Shown one piece after another: positions 20,449 to 30,922 of a stretch of DNA of 64,000 nucleotides. The translations under genes were made by a program, and so were the position numbers. The DNA comes from Pseudopyrenochaeta lycopersici (Eukaryota; Ascomycota; Dothideomycetes; Pleosporales; Pseudopyrenochaetaceae): assembly GCA_003313425.1 (NCBI GenBank), contig NHZP01000003.1, positions 930,001-994,000 of the forward strand, in the 5' to 3' direction. The notes beneath the pieces were generated by a model. The model was not told the DNA's origin and searched no databases. It saw nothing but the letters and a program-made list of their open reading frames with translations. Numbering within the stretch: position 1 is the stretch's first letter; each line of letters opens with the position of its first letter.

Positions 20449-22209
20449 TCAGCCAATCCTTCTCCCACCAGTCATCTTCCTATTTTCACTGTGGCGCTTG
20501 GCCTTTAGCGCATCTCTTCTCCTCTTCTTCCATCCGCGGTTCAAGTCACCCCTGTTCTCCCAGAACCACTTGCGGAACTCAGATTCAGGCTTCTCTTCGG
20601 CCCCAGAATTGGCTTGCTCTGCTCCCGCCTCCGCATCACCCTCATCCTCGTCTTCTTCGGCGACACCTGGCAATCGTTTGGCGACAGCGTTCGCTTTGGT
20701 GTTCTGGGATAATTGTTGTTCAGCCTCTGCGTCGCCCATTTCTTCATCTTCGTCGTCGTCAGCCTCGTGACTACCTTTCCGCCAATCGAAGGAGAATCGT
20801 CGGCCTATTGCAGCAGTGTCAGGAGTTGGTGCGGCGCTTCTAAGCCCTCTCCATTCTAGGTCTCTCTGAGTGAATGGCGTGGTTGGCACATTTTCGACTG
20901 CTTCACCATTCTCTGCCTCCACAGTCTCATCATTATTCTCGAAGAAACTGAATGATGTGTTGATGGGCGTGAGCTTCTTCGCTGGAGTGGATATTGGGCC
21001 TGGAGCAGGTTTTGCACGTTTGAACAGCGCCTCCAGTGGGTGAACCTTCTTGTCTCCTGAAGCAGGGCCCTGAAGTGTCTCAGGAGTTTTCGGTCGGTCA
21101 GCCGCTGGGGCAGGAGAAGATGCGGTGGACTCGGCGCCTGACTCGGCGTCTGACTCGGCTTCAGATTCCGATTCGGATGATGAGTCCTCGGAAGACGACG
21201 AAACGACCGAAGAGTCGCCATCGTCCTCAGATGATGATGATGACGGCGGCGGTGTAACTTTCTTCGCTTTCTTGCTCTTCGTGACCTTGGGTTTAGGGGT
21301 TGAATGCAATGCTGAACCATCGATCCAAGCCTTCTGAGCTTCAGTAGGCTTATCAACCAACTCCAATGCCCTCCTATGCTTTGCCCTTCCAGTCTCGGGC
21401 TCCACAACCGTTCCGTCCTCATCCACCCATCCCACACCGTTCACGTAATCTACAGCTGGTTTTTTTTCCGTCGTAACTTTGGTCTCCTTGAGAAAGGTCG
21501 GTGTCTTGCTGTTCTTCTCAAATTCGTGTACAACAGCTTCTCTCGTTTTCGATTTGTTTTTCTCCTTCTTCTCTTTCTTTTCCTTGCCTTTGTCCTTTCG
21601 CGCGACCTCTGTAGCAGCCACGGGTGTCAGCTTTGCCTTGAACAACAACTCAGGTTCTTTGGTGTACTTTGAATCCTTCTGCTGGCGTGAACTGTCCTTG
21701 CCCTTCTTTTCCTTCTTGTCCTTCTTATCCTTTTTTTCCTTTCTAATTTTTGTCGACGGTTCTGTCCAGCCGCGCTTGACTTTCCTGCCGTCTGGCAGCA
21801 CAACGCCATCTAGCACACCATCTTCTTTCTTCTTCTTTTCCTTTTTCGTGCGCTTGGAAGGTCTCTCGGCCTCTTCTTTCTCCCGGGCTGCATCGGCTTC
21901 CTCCCGAACCTTGCGCTTCTCTGATCTGGCCATCTCTATGCGCACTTTGGAGCCTTTTAATGTAGTTCCGTTGAGCTTCTTCTTAAGCTTCTGCGCTTCG
22001 AGCTCCGGAAGCTCCACGTAACCGAATCCTCTCTCAGGGAATGTCTCAACGGTGTGATAGGAGATGTTCTGCGCTGACGGAAGAACAGAAGGGGCGAGGT
22101 AGACTTTGAGGAGGTCAGGTCTCAACGGCGTGATGTGGAGGCGGACGATCTTATTCTCGTCCTCCGTAGGTTGCGCGTCGATTGGAATAGCCGCTTGTGC
22201 CGCTGGCAT
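20449..22209 (-). CDS. Lysine-rich nucleolar-type RRM protein
   Basis: Single exon, 586 residues. An RRM-like domain lies at about residues 20-100 (IVRLHITPLRPDLLKVYLAP to LKGSKVRIEMARS). Long KKEKKDKKDKKEKK-type basic tracts follow, with acidic Ser runs (SSSSSEDDGDSSVVSSSSED) as in SRP40/Nopp140-like proteins, and the C-terminal block EFRKWFWENRGDLNRGWKKR. This layout matches fungal nucleolar RNA-binding proteins of the Nop8 type, implicated in 60S ribosomal subunit assembly. The RRM and C-terminal block are visible; the specific Nop8 assignment is inference. The repeats make opposite-strand and shifted frames look long; these are shadows. Confidence 0.82.
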   Translation of the reverse strand: MPAAQAAIPIDAQPTEDENKIVRLHITPLRPDLLKVYLAPSVLPSAQNISYHTVETFPERGFGYVELPELEAQKLKKKLNGTTLKGSKVRIEMARSEKRKVREEADAAREKEEAERPSKRTKKEKKKKEDGVLDGVVLPDGRKVKRGWTEPSTKIRKEKKDKKDKKEKKGKDSSRQQKDSKYTKEPELLFKAKLTPVAATEVARKDKGKEKKEKKEKNKSKTREAVVHEFEKNSKTPTFLKETKVTTEKKPAVDYVNGVGWVDEDGTVVEPETGRAKHRRALELVDKPTEAQKAWIDGSALHSTPKPKVTKSKKAKKVTPPPSSSSSEDDGDSSVVSSSSEDSSSESESEAESDAESGAESTASSPAPAADRPKTPETLQGPASGDKKVHPLEALFKRAKPAPGPISTPAKKLTPINTSFSFFENNDETVEAENGEAVENVPTTPFTQRDLEWRGLRSAAPTPDTAAIGRRFSFDWRKGSHEADDDEDEEMGDAEAEQQLSQNTKANAVAKRLPGVAEEDEDEGDAEAGAEQANSGAEEKPESEFRKWFWENRGDLNRGWKKRRRDALKAKRHSENRKMTGGRRIG

Positions 22210-22600
22210 TGAGTCGCGCTGATCGCCCGTGTGCGACGGAGCTTAGGCGAATTGGGTTACGCGCTGATAGACATTGGTGTTGGAGATTAAATAGGTCAGA
22301 AGCTTAGCCGGCGCTCGTAAGCGCAGTGAACGAATGTTCAACAGGTGCAAAGTGGAGGGGAAAGGAAAATGCTTAGCGCCGATAGGACCAAGCTGCGGGC
22401 CCTAGCGTTGCGGGCGGAGGTTTTGGAGGCTCGACCCGACATTGGACATGTTCACTACAGCCCTCCTCACCTAAATTGACCAGGACGCCTACGTTGAATT
22501 TGGTGACGGCTACGCATAATATTGACTGGGTATCGGGACTCGGAATCTGAAAGGGACTCAATACATCTGCGCTGGCGTTATCCTCCGTCATCCTGCCACA
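22210..22600. other. Divergent promoter region
   Basis: 391 bp between the starts of the nucleolar RRM gene (minus) and the cysteine-rich membrane protein (plus). No specific site recognised. Confidence 0.45.
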
Positions 22601-23160
22601 ATGCGAAGACCGCCATACTTCATCTTCCTCCTCATAACCTTCCTCTCCTTCCTTTCTATATCTTTAGCGGCCTGTAAATCTCCCCATCTCTACATATATG
22701 TCACGGATATACTGACTAACACTTCTTCAGCACCAACGTCCTTCTGCAAATGTACCTGTTTCGGTAACAGCACCATCGTTGCCCTCGACGCCCCTTCCAA
22801 GAAGCCATCCACACCCGAACTCAAGCCCCGCTCTCTGACCTCCCGCGCAAACAAAAAGTCATGTAGCGACTGCAACCGCCAATTTTGCCTAGGCTATAGC
22901 TTTTGTGCTGGAGAGAAGGAGGAGAATGTACTCACCACATGCTTCCAACGAGATTCAGCGAAAGATCAAGCGATTGTGTTCATTTTCATCGGGGCAACGG
23001 TGGGATTGTTAGGATGGGCGGGAGTTCGGCCGTGGATGGAAGGGTGGAGAGAGGTATGTAAATCTTTAGAAGTCGAAGAGAGACTACAAAGGCTAATCAG
23101 ATACAGCGAGTTCGAGAAAGGCGGGCTTATATTCCAGTCCCCGCGCAGGGCGGCCGTTAG
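22601..23160 (+). CDS. Cysteine-rich secreted/single-pass membrane protein, fungal conserved, unknown function
   Basis: Three exons: 22601-22673, 22731-23053 and 23107-23160; 149 residues. An N-terminal signal peptide (MRRPPYFIFLLITFLSFLSI) ends near Ala-Ala. The lumenal part has paired cysteines (SFCKCTCFGNSTIVAL, KKSCSDCNRQFCLGYSFCAG) and an N-glycosylation site in GNST. One membrane segment (IVFIFIGATVGLLGWAGV) is followed by a basic tail WRERVRERRAYIPVPAQGGR. The 57-nt first intron is a stop-free multiple of three and the second intron also reads through, so an unspliced frame continues to 23221. The spliced tail ending in YIPVP...GR looks like a conserved cytosolic end, so splicing is preferred. 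No enzymatic role visible. Confidence 0.75.
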
Positions 23161-23161
23161 G

Positions 23162-23254
23162 ATGATTATTGCAACGGTGAAAATAATATGTAATGATTAT
23201 TGCAACGGTGAAAATAATATGTAATGATTATTGCAACGGTGAAAATAATATGTA
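23162..23254. repeat. 31-bp tandem repeat, three identical copies
   Basis: Three perfect copies of a 31-bp unit starting ATGATTATTGCAACGGTGAA, at 23162-23192, 23193-23223 and 23224-23254. The array begins one base after the stop of the membrane-protein gene, so it lies in the 3' UTR. The unit contains ATTATT and AATAAT arms that could pair. Confidence 0.95.
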
Positions 23255-23448
23255 ATGAGCGGTGTTCAGGATATGAATTGGTTGCAATTATAAACACCAA
23301 CTTTCGATTCCCAGGAGTCTTCAACTCCCTTCTAGATATGCCGCAGAACTCCGTGATGCATACATATAGCGAGACAACGTTATACAGGCTGGAATGTCGA
23401 ATATGGTACATGGAGACCGATATGCCTCACTCTCTGTCTGATGTTCCG

Positions 23449-24311
23449 TTATTCTTTTTTGGACCCGCCCATCATCCATCCGAACCAGCCTTTACCCGTC
23501 TGCTCCACCTTTTGAGCTGCTTTCTCTGCTGTCTTGTCTAGTGGGCCTCCAACTACTGGTGTTGACGCAGGTGCTGTTGTAGTATTCGCTCTCGCCTCTT
23601 GCACCGCAGCCGCAACGCCCAACCCTTGCCCACCCTGTAACTCTTGCCTCTTAATCTCCTCCACAGCCAGTCTCCTTTGCTCCTCAATTTCTTTCTCTTC
23701 CTTCCAATCACCGTGTGCCCACCATAGTAATCTTGACGGCATTTTTCTTTCTGCCTTCTTTTTGTCCATAGCTTCCTGCTCCTCCGCAATGCCCGTAACA
23801 AGAGCGATCTGCGCTGGCGATGCGGTGCCTTCTGCAACGGCGGTGCGGGCGAGTGCAAGAATTTTGGCTTGTGTTCGTTCCTCTTCGGCGAAGTAGATGG
23901 CGCGTTTTCGACGGTTGTAGACGATCATGTCGCCTATTGAGAAGACGGCGAGGACACCAATACAGCCTGACCTCATATGTTAACCACTATGCAAGCCATT
24001 GCAGGCCATGGTAACTGCCATTGACCCAACAGACAGAACCTACCGGTCGCAAAAATTAATCCATAAACCGTAAATCTATGCGCTGCATCCGCGGCCATCC
24101 TCCCGTACAAATACATGTAATCCCACCTCGTAACCTGTGCCATCTTTGCCCGATTTGCCGCTTCTCTCAACCGCTTGACTTTCTGCTGTGGTGTTTCATT
24201 CTTTGGTGCTGGATCCGCGAATTGCAGGGTCGTTGCTCGGCCGCCCGGTCGTGTGTGTGCCCATACTCCGGTTGCTGTGAAGCGCGTCGAATCTTTCGGA
24301 GACTTCGACAT
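23449..24311 (-). CDS. Mitochondrial membrane protein candidate, COX14-like
   Basis: Two exons, 24044-24311 and 23449-23966, with a 77-nt intron; 261 residues. The N-terminal region has the fungal pattern STRFTATGVWAHTRPGG and FADPAPKNETPQQKVKRLRE. A single hydrophobic segment follows at AHRFTVYGLIFATG and CIGVLAVFSIGDMIVYNRRK, rebuilt by the splice. The C-terminal half is charged and Gln/Ala-rich, containing KMPSRLLWWAHGDWKEEKEI, and ends GWFGWMMGGSKKE. The membrane segment resembles the COX14 assembly-factor family (cytochrome c oxidase assembly), but yeast Cox14 is only about 70 residues, so this assignment is tentative. A mitochondrial inner-membrane location is inferred. Confidence 0.7.
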
Positions 24312-24793
24312 GTTAGGCGGGTGAATTGTGTGTAGGTAGGGTGGTGGTGGTGGTGGCTCCGTGTGAGCTGCGGAGCGGGAGGTGGAATGATTCGATGATT
24401 TAGAGACAAAAGTGGTGGATGCGGAGATTTCCGCTCAAGTCGGGCTAACGCCTTGTCAAGCACTTCTATCGTGCACACCACTACGCCGAACATGACTGGA
24501 GTCGAACAATAAGTCTGATTTTTATCAGGATTTTTTTTAGATTTTAATATCCTTGATCTGCTACTTAAAAGTTTTTGAATGTGGAAAGTGCATGGGAAGC
24601 CATAATTTCGCGATCCAACTACCGATCGCACCCTTCTCTACATTCAAGGTGGACAGATAGCAAACACATGAGATGCGCAATGTGCGGTTTTTCACGTAGA
24701 CATCGAAGCAGATCCAGCCGTTTGCATTCTTGATCTCTTGTTTCTCCTGCTAGCCTAGGAACGTCCCACCAATCTTTGTCTTGCTTCTTCAAC
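24312..24793. other. Divergent promoter region with a short (GGT)n run
   Basis: 482 bp between two outward-facing starts. A short GTGGTGGTGG run lies near 24340-24355, a T8 run near 24532, and the region 24500-24600 is AT-rich. A GTTCGACTCC-like string near 24480 was checked as a tRNA B box and rejected for lack of stems. Confidence 0.45.
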
Positions 24794-25688
24794 ATGGCGG
24801 AACATATTGAGCAAAATGTGGAACTGGAGAAAATACTGGCTACGCTTGCGAGTCTTCCTAAATCAGAGAGTCAAACATACCACAATCAACAGCAATTAAA
24901 TGATCCCAGCCAGAGCTATCATGGATATCAGGATGGACCACAGCCTTATCCGACTGAGCAAACCAACCCGTACCATCAATCGACTGACCCACGTTTGGTT
25001 GGTCGACCAGCGCCCGCTCATCGGCAGCCTCCCCCAAGACCGCAGGATAGGACTCCAACACCACTCATCGACCCCTCTACTATCACAGAGTGGAAGCTAG
25101 GACTCCGCTGCGTGAGCAAGATTGCAGCGCAGAATCCTGATTTCTCCCCGGCGGTTCGCAAGGTAGCTCACATAACACAACCCAGATCAACGGTTTCAAG
25201 CTAACAAGTCGTCAGTTGATGAAGGATCAAGAGCAGAACGTGAAGTCCTGGGAGGCTGGCCGCACGCGTCTCTTTGAGGAGCATAAGCTCAAGCGAGAAA
25301 ATGAGCAGACGCATCGAGCAGCGCTGTCTTTACCAGGCCTCCTAGATGGTACCGCGTTGCTTCGGGTATGGTTTTCCACCATTTCCACGCCATTAAAGCT
25401 AACATGCATCAGACGCCGGAGCGTGAGAAAGAAGAGCTTGATCAATATGACGCCAAAGTGTACCGAGCCTGCAAGGCCATGGTTGAGTCCCAGACCGCTT
25501 CTCTCAAGGGACTAGGAGTGCCGTTCTTTGGTGTGAAGCCTTATTTGGTAGTGTACTCCCTTGAGAACCCATCCGAAGCCGCAGAGACACCATCAGCCCA
25601 AGCCAGCAGTGGCAAGATCACTAAAGAGCAGCTTCTTGAATTGCAGCGCAAGATGTTGAATCACTTGATGGAGCTTTATGGGGATTGA
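24794..25688 (+). CDS. DUF2458-type fungal protein
   Basis: Three exons: 24794-25162, 25216-25365 and 25413-25688; 264 residues. The start MAEHIEQNVELEKILATLAS leads into a Gln/Pro-rich spacer, then a helical core: ITEWKLGLRCVSKIAAQNPD, LMKDQEQNVKSWEAGRTRL, and the third exon DQYDAKVYRACKAMVESQTA with SLKGLGVPFFGVKPYLVV. This organisation fits the fungal family of unknown function DUF2458, recalled rather than searched. Both introns are short (53 and 47 nt) and fall between codons. An in-frame TTG lies upstream, but the ATG at 24794 is the first Met. Confidence 0.8.
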
Positions 25689-26431
25689 AGCCACTTACAC
25701 TGTAAGGATTATGAAGAAGAGGTGCGAAACAATTGATAGTATCGAAAACTTGGAAAGTTCAATTGCACCTAAGCAGAGGCACATGTGCTTCACGGGCATT
25801 TCTCATTGTCAAACCAATATGTCCTGCCTCCTGTTCACCATCACTTTTTCCAAATTAGCCTCGAAGTTGTAGATTGCATACTATATGCACTTTTCTTAGG
25901 AAAACGCTATGGCCGAGGTGTTCTTCTTTGTCGGCTTTCAACTTCGGCGCCCTGTTTGCTTCTTGCCTTTCTGTCTAGCAACGGTGTTGCGATTCACATC
26001 GTCGTCTTTTGACGTGCCAGACGCTCATGACTTCCCCGTTTGAAATGTCTCTCAGACTGAACATGCCTGGGCTGCTCGAATTGATGGTTCGCAATGCATT
26101 GAGCGGTGCTTGACCACGACACTGCACGATTCTAATGGCGGCACAGGACACAAACGCACATTGACCGGCCTTCACCGTTACACAGCTCATATTCTATTGG
26201 GCCACTCGCTTTAATATGAAGTGAAGCGAAATTGTGTGTTTACTTCGATCACACGGCCGCTAGTCCAGTCACAATAACCTCTACCCACCGCGCCTTCCCA
26301 CTCTCACCACCTCACACTCATTTACCCTTCTTTGATACTACATTCGTTCAATAAACACACTCGCTCAGCTTCAATTCTTTCCTTTTCCGGTTTCTCACTT
26401 ACTACCAGATTGTCCGGGACCATCAAACAGG
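25689..26431. other. Intergenic, no supported gene
   Basis: Gap between two plus-strand genes. A CT-rich leader-like stretch at 26270-26420 precedes the next start, typical of a strong fungal promoter. Nothing else recognised. Confidence 0.45.
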
Positions 26432-27345
26432 ATGCGTACTCTCAGTCTCCTTACAGTCGCTGGTAAGGATATCCTTTACTGTCCTTAGCAGCAAGAGCTT
26501 GCGCATGCCATCTCCTCCGTAGTTTCTATTACTGACTTCAGTTGAGCTGGAGCCGCTGTCGTGGCTGTCCAGTATGATCATGTCGGTGAACCTGCCATGG
26601 ATCACGCCTTGCTACCTCGAGACAATAGCTGCGCCGAGCTGCCCAAGCTTTGCACTGGTTATGCCATGTTGTATGGCACGGCAACGACTCTGACCTACCT
26701 CTGTCCCAAGGAGACTCGGGCTCCTACGACGGTCCACGTCACTGTCACCGCGACCACCACAGTCACCATGGGCCCAAGCACTGGCGCGGCGGCTACGACT
26801 TCCAAGTAAGCCTCCTCTACTTGTTTCTCTTAATTGCAGGTTGACCATGTAGGAGTGATCATGCTTCTGTGGAACCCACCACGACGACTACGATCAAGTC
26901 CACTCTCACTCAATACAAGACTGTTACCGTCATCAACAAGTCTCGTAGCTCGTCTGCGCTCAGTCTCACTCCTCCAGTGATTGCAACCTCGTTCTCACAA
27001 GGTACCCCTCTCTTATCCAGCTTGGTCTCTCCAAGTATTACGACTTCGTTTCCATCAGGATCTTCTCCCGTGATCGCCAGTTCAATGAACCTGGCTCTAC
27101 CCGTCACTAATGGTACCTACACTGCTTCAGCCACTAACTCGACAACAACCTTGCCCACTCCGTTATACCCCAACGCCACCACTCACAGTGGTTACAGTGG
27201 TTATGGCACGTCGACTCTCAATATCGCCAAGGAGATCCGCGCTACGTTTCCCGCGTCCAATGTTACCGAGAGCAAGGCTGATCATACCGGAATATCGTCC
27301 ATCGCGCTATTCCTTGGCTTGGTGGTAGTTGTGTGCCTTACCTGA
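26432..27345 (+). CDS. Secreted Ser/Thr-rich, GPI-anchor-like cell-surface protein
   Basis: Three exons: 26432-26462, 26547-26805 and 26853-27345; 260 residues. The signal peptide MRTLSLLTVAAGAAVVAVQ spans the first splice (an acceptor at 26553 is an in-frame alternative). A cysteine-containing region follows (NSCAELPKLCTGYAMLYGTA, TYLCPKETRAPTT), then a long Ser/Thr-rich stalk with TVHVTVTATTTVTM, and a C-terminal hydrophobic tail ISSIALFLGLVVVVCLT preceded by small polar residues, as in GPI-attachment signals. Several Asn-X-Ser/Thr sites (NGTY, NSTT, NATT, NVTE) suggest glycosylation. Likely a wall or membrane mannoprotein; no catalytic domain. The N-terminal splice choice is the least certain part. 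Confidence 0.75.
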
Positions 27346-28593
27346 GGAGTCAATTCTGTCATCGTCCTAGGATCGATGGTAATGATTGACGGGAAAGGGT
27401 TCCCCGGCGATAATCTGGAAATGGGGTACGATAAGATAGGGTTTCTTTTTCCCGTGGATGCTTAGCCATATGTACACTATACGAACGCCAAATGGTGATA
27501 TGGGGTATACGAGTATGCCAGGTGACTAAATTCATGATTATACAACCGTGAAGCTATCTTCTGCAGGTCCCTGTGAAAAGTTCTTCTGTATGCTTGATTT
27601 ATGAAGTGTCACAATTGTTACTACCAATAAACATCTTGCTGAATGAAAGACAAGGTAAGCATGCAGGAGTAGGTTTGTCGGAATGTTCAGACATAAAGGC
27701 TTCCATTCTATCCTCACGCACAATATGCTCGATAGGTTGGAGAAGTATAGGATCTTCCATCGTCTGGCGTCTATCAACTTTAAGGGGGATAGTGTCCCGG
27801 CGAATGCTCCAGCCTCTACTATGGGGACCTAGTCAGCACTTGTTGATGCTAAGCTCAGAATTTCCTCATAGATTGGATTATATGGGCATGAATGAGGGCC
27901 GGATTGCCAGGGCTCGCATTGGTCTATACTACCATGTGAGTTTGAGTGTCTTTGCGCCAGAAGTCAAGCACTGATGAGAAAGTCGTTTGACTAAATACGA
28001 CTCAATTACTCCATGCTGTCCACTCCATACCTAATCGCTGCATGGATAGAGATGCATCCTAGAAATGAAGAGGGAAATATATCGTGGGGTATTCTCGCTC
28101 CATACTTGGTTCGAGAGCGGTCCTAGTTCGACGACAAGGATACGGAGCCGAAGATTGCGGACTCGCGATCCAATCACTGAGCAGTTGCTCCGCGAACGAC
28201 GTTGAACATCCTCATTCTAGCCCTCACCACCTCCACTAGGATACGACTACTATCTGCCTCCGCCGCAAGCCCATCGCACCCGGGAGCGATCACTTGGGAC
28301 TGTTTATTGGCCGCAAACCACGTTTTCTGAGCAGGCAGATTGTTGGCGCGCTCGGCATAAGCTTGCTTGCGACAACAAAACCTTGGATTGCTTTTTAGAG
28401 CCCTGTATCGATCTTACTACGGGCCTTAAGACAGACGCAAATTATCCCGATATCTCCATCCTGGTAGTAGCCTTCGAGCTCACAGAAGCCGATTGACGAC
28501 GAGGCATCGGCAGGACTGTTTGCAGGTTGAAGCTGCAACCAGCGCATTTAGACATTGAAAGCAGGCTCGCCCCTTTGCGGCGTCTCAGACAAG
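27346..28593. other. Intergenic, no supported gene
   Basis: 1.25-kb gap before ARP8. An open frame at 27573-27974 starts with GTG and has no recognisable features. No repeats found. Confidence 0.45.
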
Positions 28594-30922
28594 ATGGTTG
28601 GGAAGAAATCGGGCAGGGCCCAGCTGAGGGAAGAAGGTACGGCGTTTGCATACCAGAGCATGAGCAATTGCTAACAAACTGCAGGCCTTGAGCGGACCGA
28701 CAACAACATGGACCTCACGACATGGCCTCAGGTCAGCATGATCAACCAGAAGAACTATTATACCGAGTTCTTGAAGCGCGACGAACAGTTCCTAGCCGTC
28801 CGATATCCAAAGGATGAGGAAAGGGCGCGCATCGTTCAAGAGGCTCGAGACAAGGACCGCGCCCGCGCGCTGGGTGTTCCGACAACGGAGGGCATGACAC
28901 CACAGACCACCGACGAGACAGCAGAAGATGCAGAGGGTTCTTTCGCATCAGGCACGGACATCTCAAAACTTATCGTAATACATCCGGGTAGTCAGAACTT
29001 GAGGATTGGTTTAGGCTCAGACGCCTTGCCCAAGTCAATCCCCATGGTGATTGCAAGACGGTGGAAAGTAAGCGAAGATGAGGAAGATGGTGGGGAGCCA
29101 AGCCCGAAGAGACAGAAGGTTGAGGGTGCGGTACCAGCAGACGCGCTACCTGAGAAGTGGTTTGGAGAGGAAGTATGTTACTAGAATCCTTTCCTTTGCT
29201 ACACTACTAACTGTAGTTCAGTTTGCCGACCAGTACATGGCCATGTCTTCCGAACTGCGTACGAGGATGCGATCCAATAAGCGGCGAGTGTTGCCAAACT
29301 CCAAGGACCTTGTTACGAATTACAACCGGCGTACACCTCCAGACATCATCTCAGAACACAACGACATAAATCGCATCGAATGGACAGAACTGCCGGCGGA
29401 CCCAAACAAAGCACCTGACTTCTTCACAGGACACGAAGCGTTACGCCTTCCGGAGAAGTCGAAGCCTCGGTACAAGCTGTTCTGGCCGATACGAAATGGC
29501 TCATTCAACGAGAAGGATTACGTCGACCGTAACCAAATATACCATGACCTTTCCAAAATCCTCGAAGAAGCATTCAAAAATCAGCTCGGAATTACAAGGC
29601 TAAAGGATCTTATCAACTACAAGTGCGTCTTCATCATCCCTGACCTCTACGAAAAGCAGTACGTTACCATGATTCTCGACATTTTGATCCGAGATCTTGG
29701 CCTTGGAAAAGTCTGTCTACAGCAGGAGAGTCTTTCTGCTACATTCGGTGCCGGTTACGGCGTTGCCTGCGTCGTAGACATTGGTGCGCAGAAGACATCA
29801 ATATGCTGTGTAGATGAAGGATTGTGCGTCGAAGAGTCGCGTGTCAATCTCAAAATGGGTGGATCAGATGTCACCGACACCTTCATAAAGATGATGCTGT
29901 ACGGCCATTTTCCATACTCGGACATGAACCTGAAGCGAAGATACGACTTCCTACTTGCCGAAGAGCTAAAGCATAAGTTTTGCTCCATGGACGAGGGTTC
30001 GGTAACGGTGCAAACGTGGGACTTCCACTTGCGAGCTTCGGGGCAAGATACTCGCAAGTATACGTTCAAAACGTATGATGAGACTATGCTCTCTGTCATG
30101 GTAGGTAAAACGTAGAGTATGATTGATGCGACTTGCTAATGGACACAGGGTCTCTTCAAGCCATCAATATTTGAGAACGCGCTCAAGCTCGAGAATCGGA
30201 GGAGAGTTGTGCCTCGCTCCGTCGACCTATACGACGGTTCACCGAACGATCCCATCTCGCAGGCGCAAATTGCCGTTATTGAAACAGCAGCCGGTAAGCC
30301 TGTTGTAGCTGCTACGACCAACGGTACACAGGACGCGGCTGTGAACTCGACACCTCAACGCCCGGCGCCATTTAATCTTCTTGGCCGCCTGAACGAGAAT
30401 GAAAACACACCTCGCTCTTCAGTAGCCGGTTCTCCAGGCCCTGAAGGAACCGGGACACCGAATCCCGAGCGCGACACCCCAATGGGTGATGCGGATGGTC
30501 AACCGCTCATCTTCCGGGATCCTGTGCTCGAGAAGACCAAACTCGCGGATGAGCGTGATAAGGTGTTACCTGTGATTGCACTCGACTACGCAATTCTCGA
30601 GTCCCTTGCCCAAGGGGCACGCGGCGATGACCGTAAATTGCGCGACTTTTTTGGCGGTATTATGCTCGTTGGCGGTGCATCGAAGACGCCTGGTCTACGA
30701 GAATTCCTTGAGGCCAGACTTAGAGAGTTGCGGCCGTTCTATGGCAAAGAGATCCTTGTAGGACCACCCCCTAGAGAGTTTGATCCGCAGGTTGTGGCTT
30801 GGAAGGGAGGGAGTGTTTTTGGGCGGCTGTCGTCTCACGGTAACGATAGTTGGATCAGCAAGTATGAGTACGACATGCTGGGCAGCCGATTGTTGAACAA
30901 CAAATGCATGTTTGCTTGGTAA
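28594..30922 (+). CDS. ARP8: Actin-related protein 8, INO80 chromatin-remodelling complex
   Basis: Four exons: 28594-28636, 28685-29172, 29222-30100 and 30149-30922; introns of 48, 49 and 48 nt; 727 residues. Arp8 is a nuclear actin-related subunit of INO80 that helps bind nucleosomes and DNA. The actin fold appears as LIVIHPGSQNLRIGLGSDAL (phosphate-1-like region), LPEKSKPRYKLFWPIRNGSF, CVFIIPDLYEKQYV, and the second nucleotide-binding block ACVVDIGAQKTSICCVDEG. The C-terminal part has DFFGGIMLVGGASKTPGLRE and DPQVVAWKGGSVFGRLSS. A long low-complexity insertion (PFNLLGRLNENENTPRSS onward) interrupts the fold near residues 515-570, as expected for fungal Arp8. Each splice joins conserved blocks in frame. 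Confidence 0.92.

Noticed and set aside
20856..22021. Several long frames opposite or shifted within the nucleolar RRM gene
   Set aside because: They arise from Lys/Glu/Ser codon runs of the true gene.
22601..23224. 207-codon uninterrupted frame as one exon
   Set aside because: It translates two introns and part of the 31-bp repeat; the spliced tail matches a more plausible conserved end.
24440..24560. tRNA-like GTTCGACTCC string on minus
   Set aside because: No matching T-stem, anticodon stem or acceptor stem could be drawn. Other TTCGAAT strings (near 32620, 39240, 60060) also failed.
27573..27974. 133-codon plus frame before ARP8
   Set aside because: Starts with GTG, no recognisable feature, likely chance.
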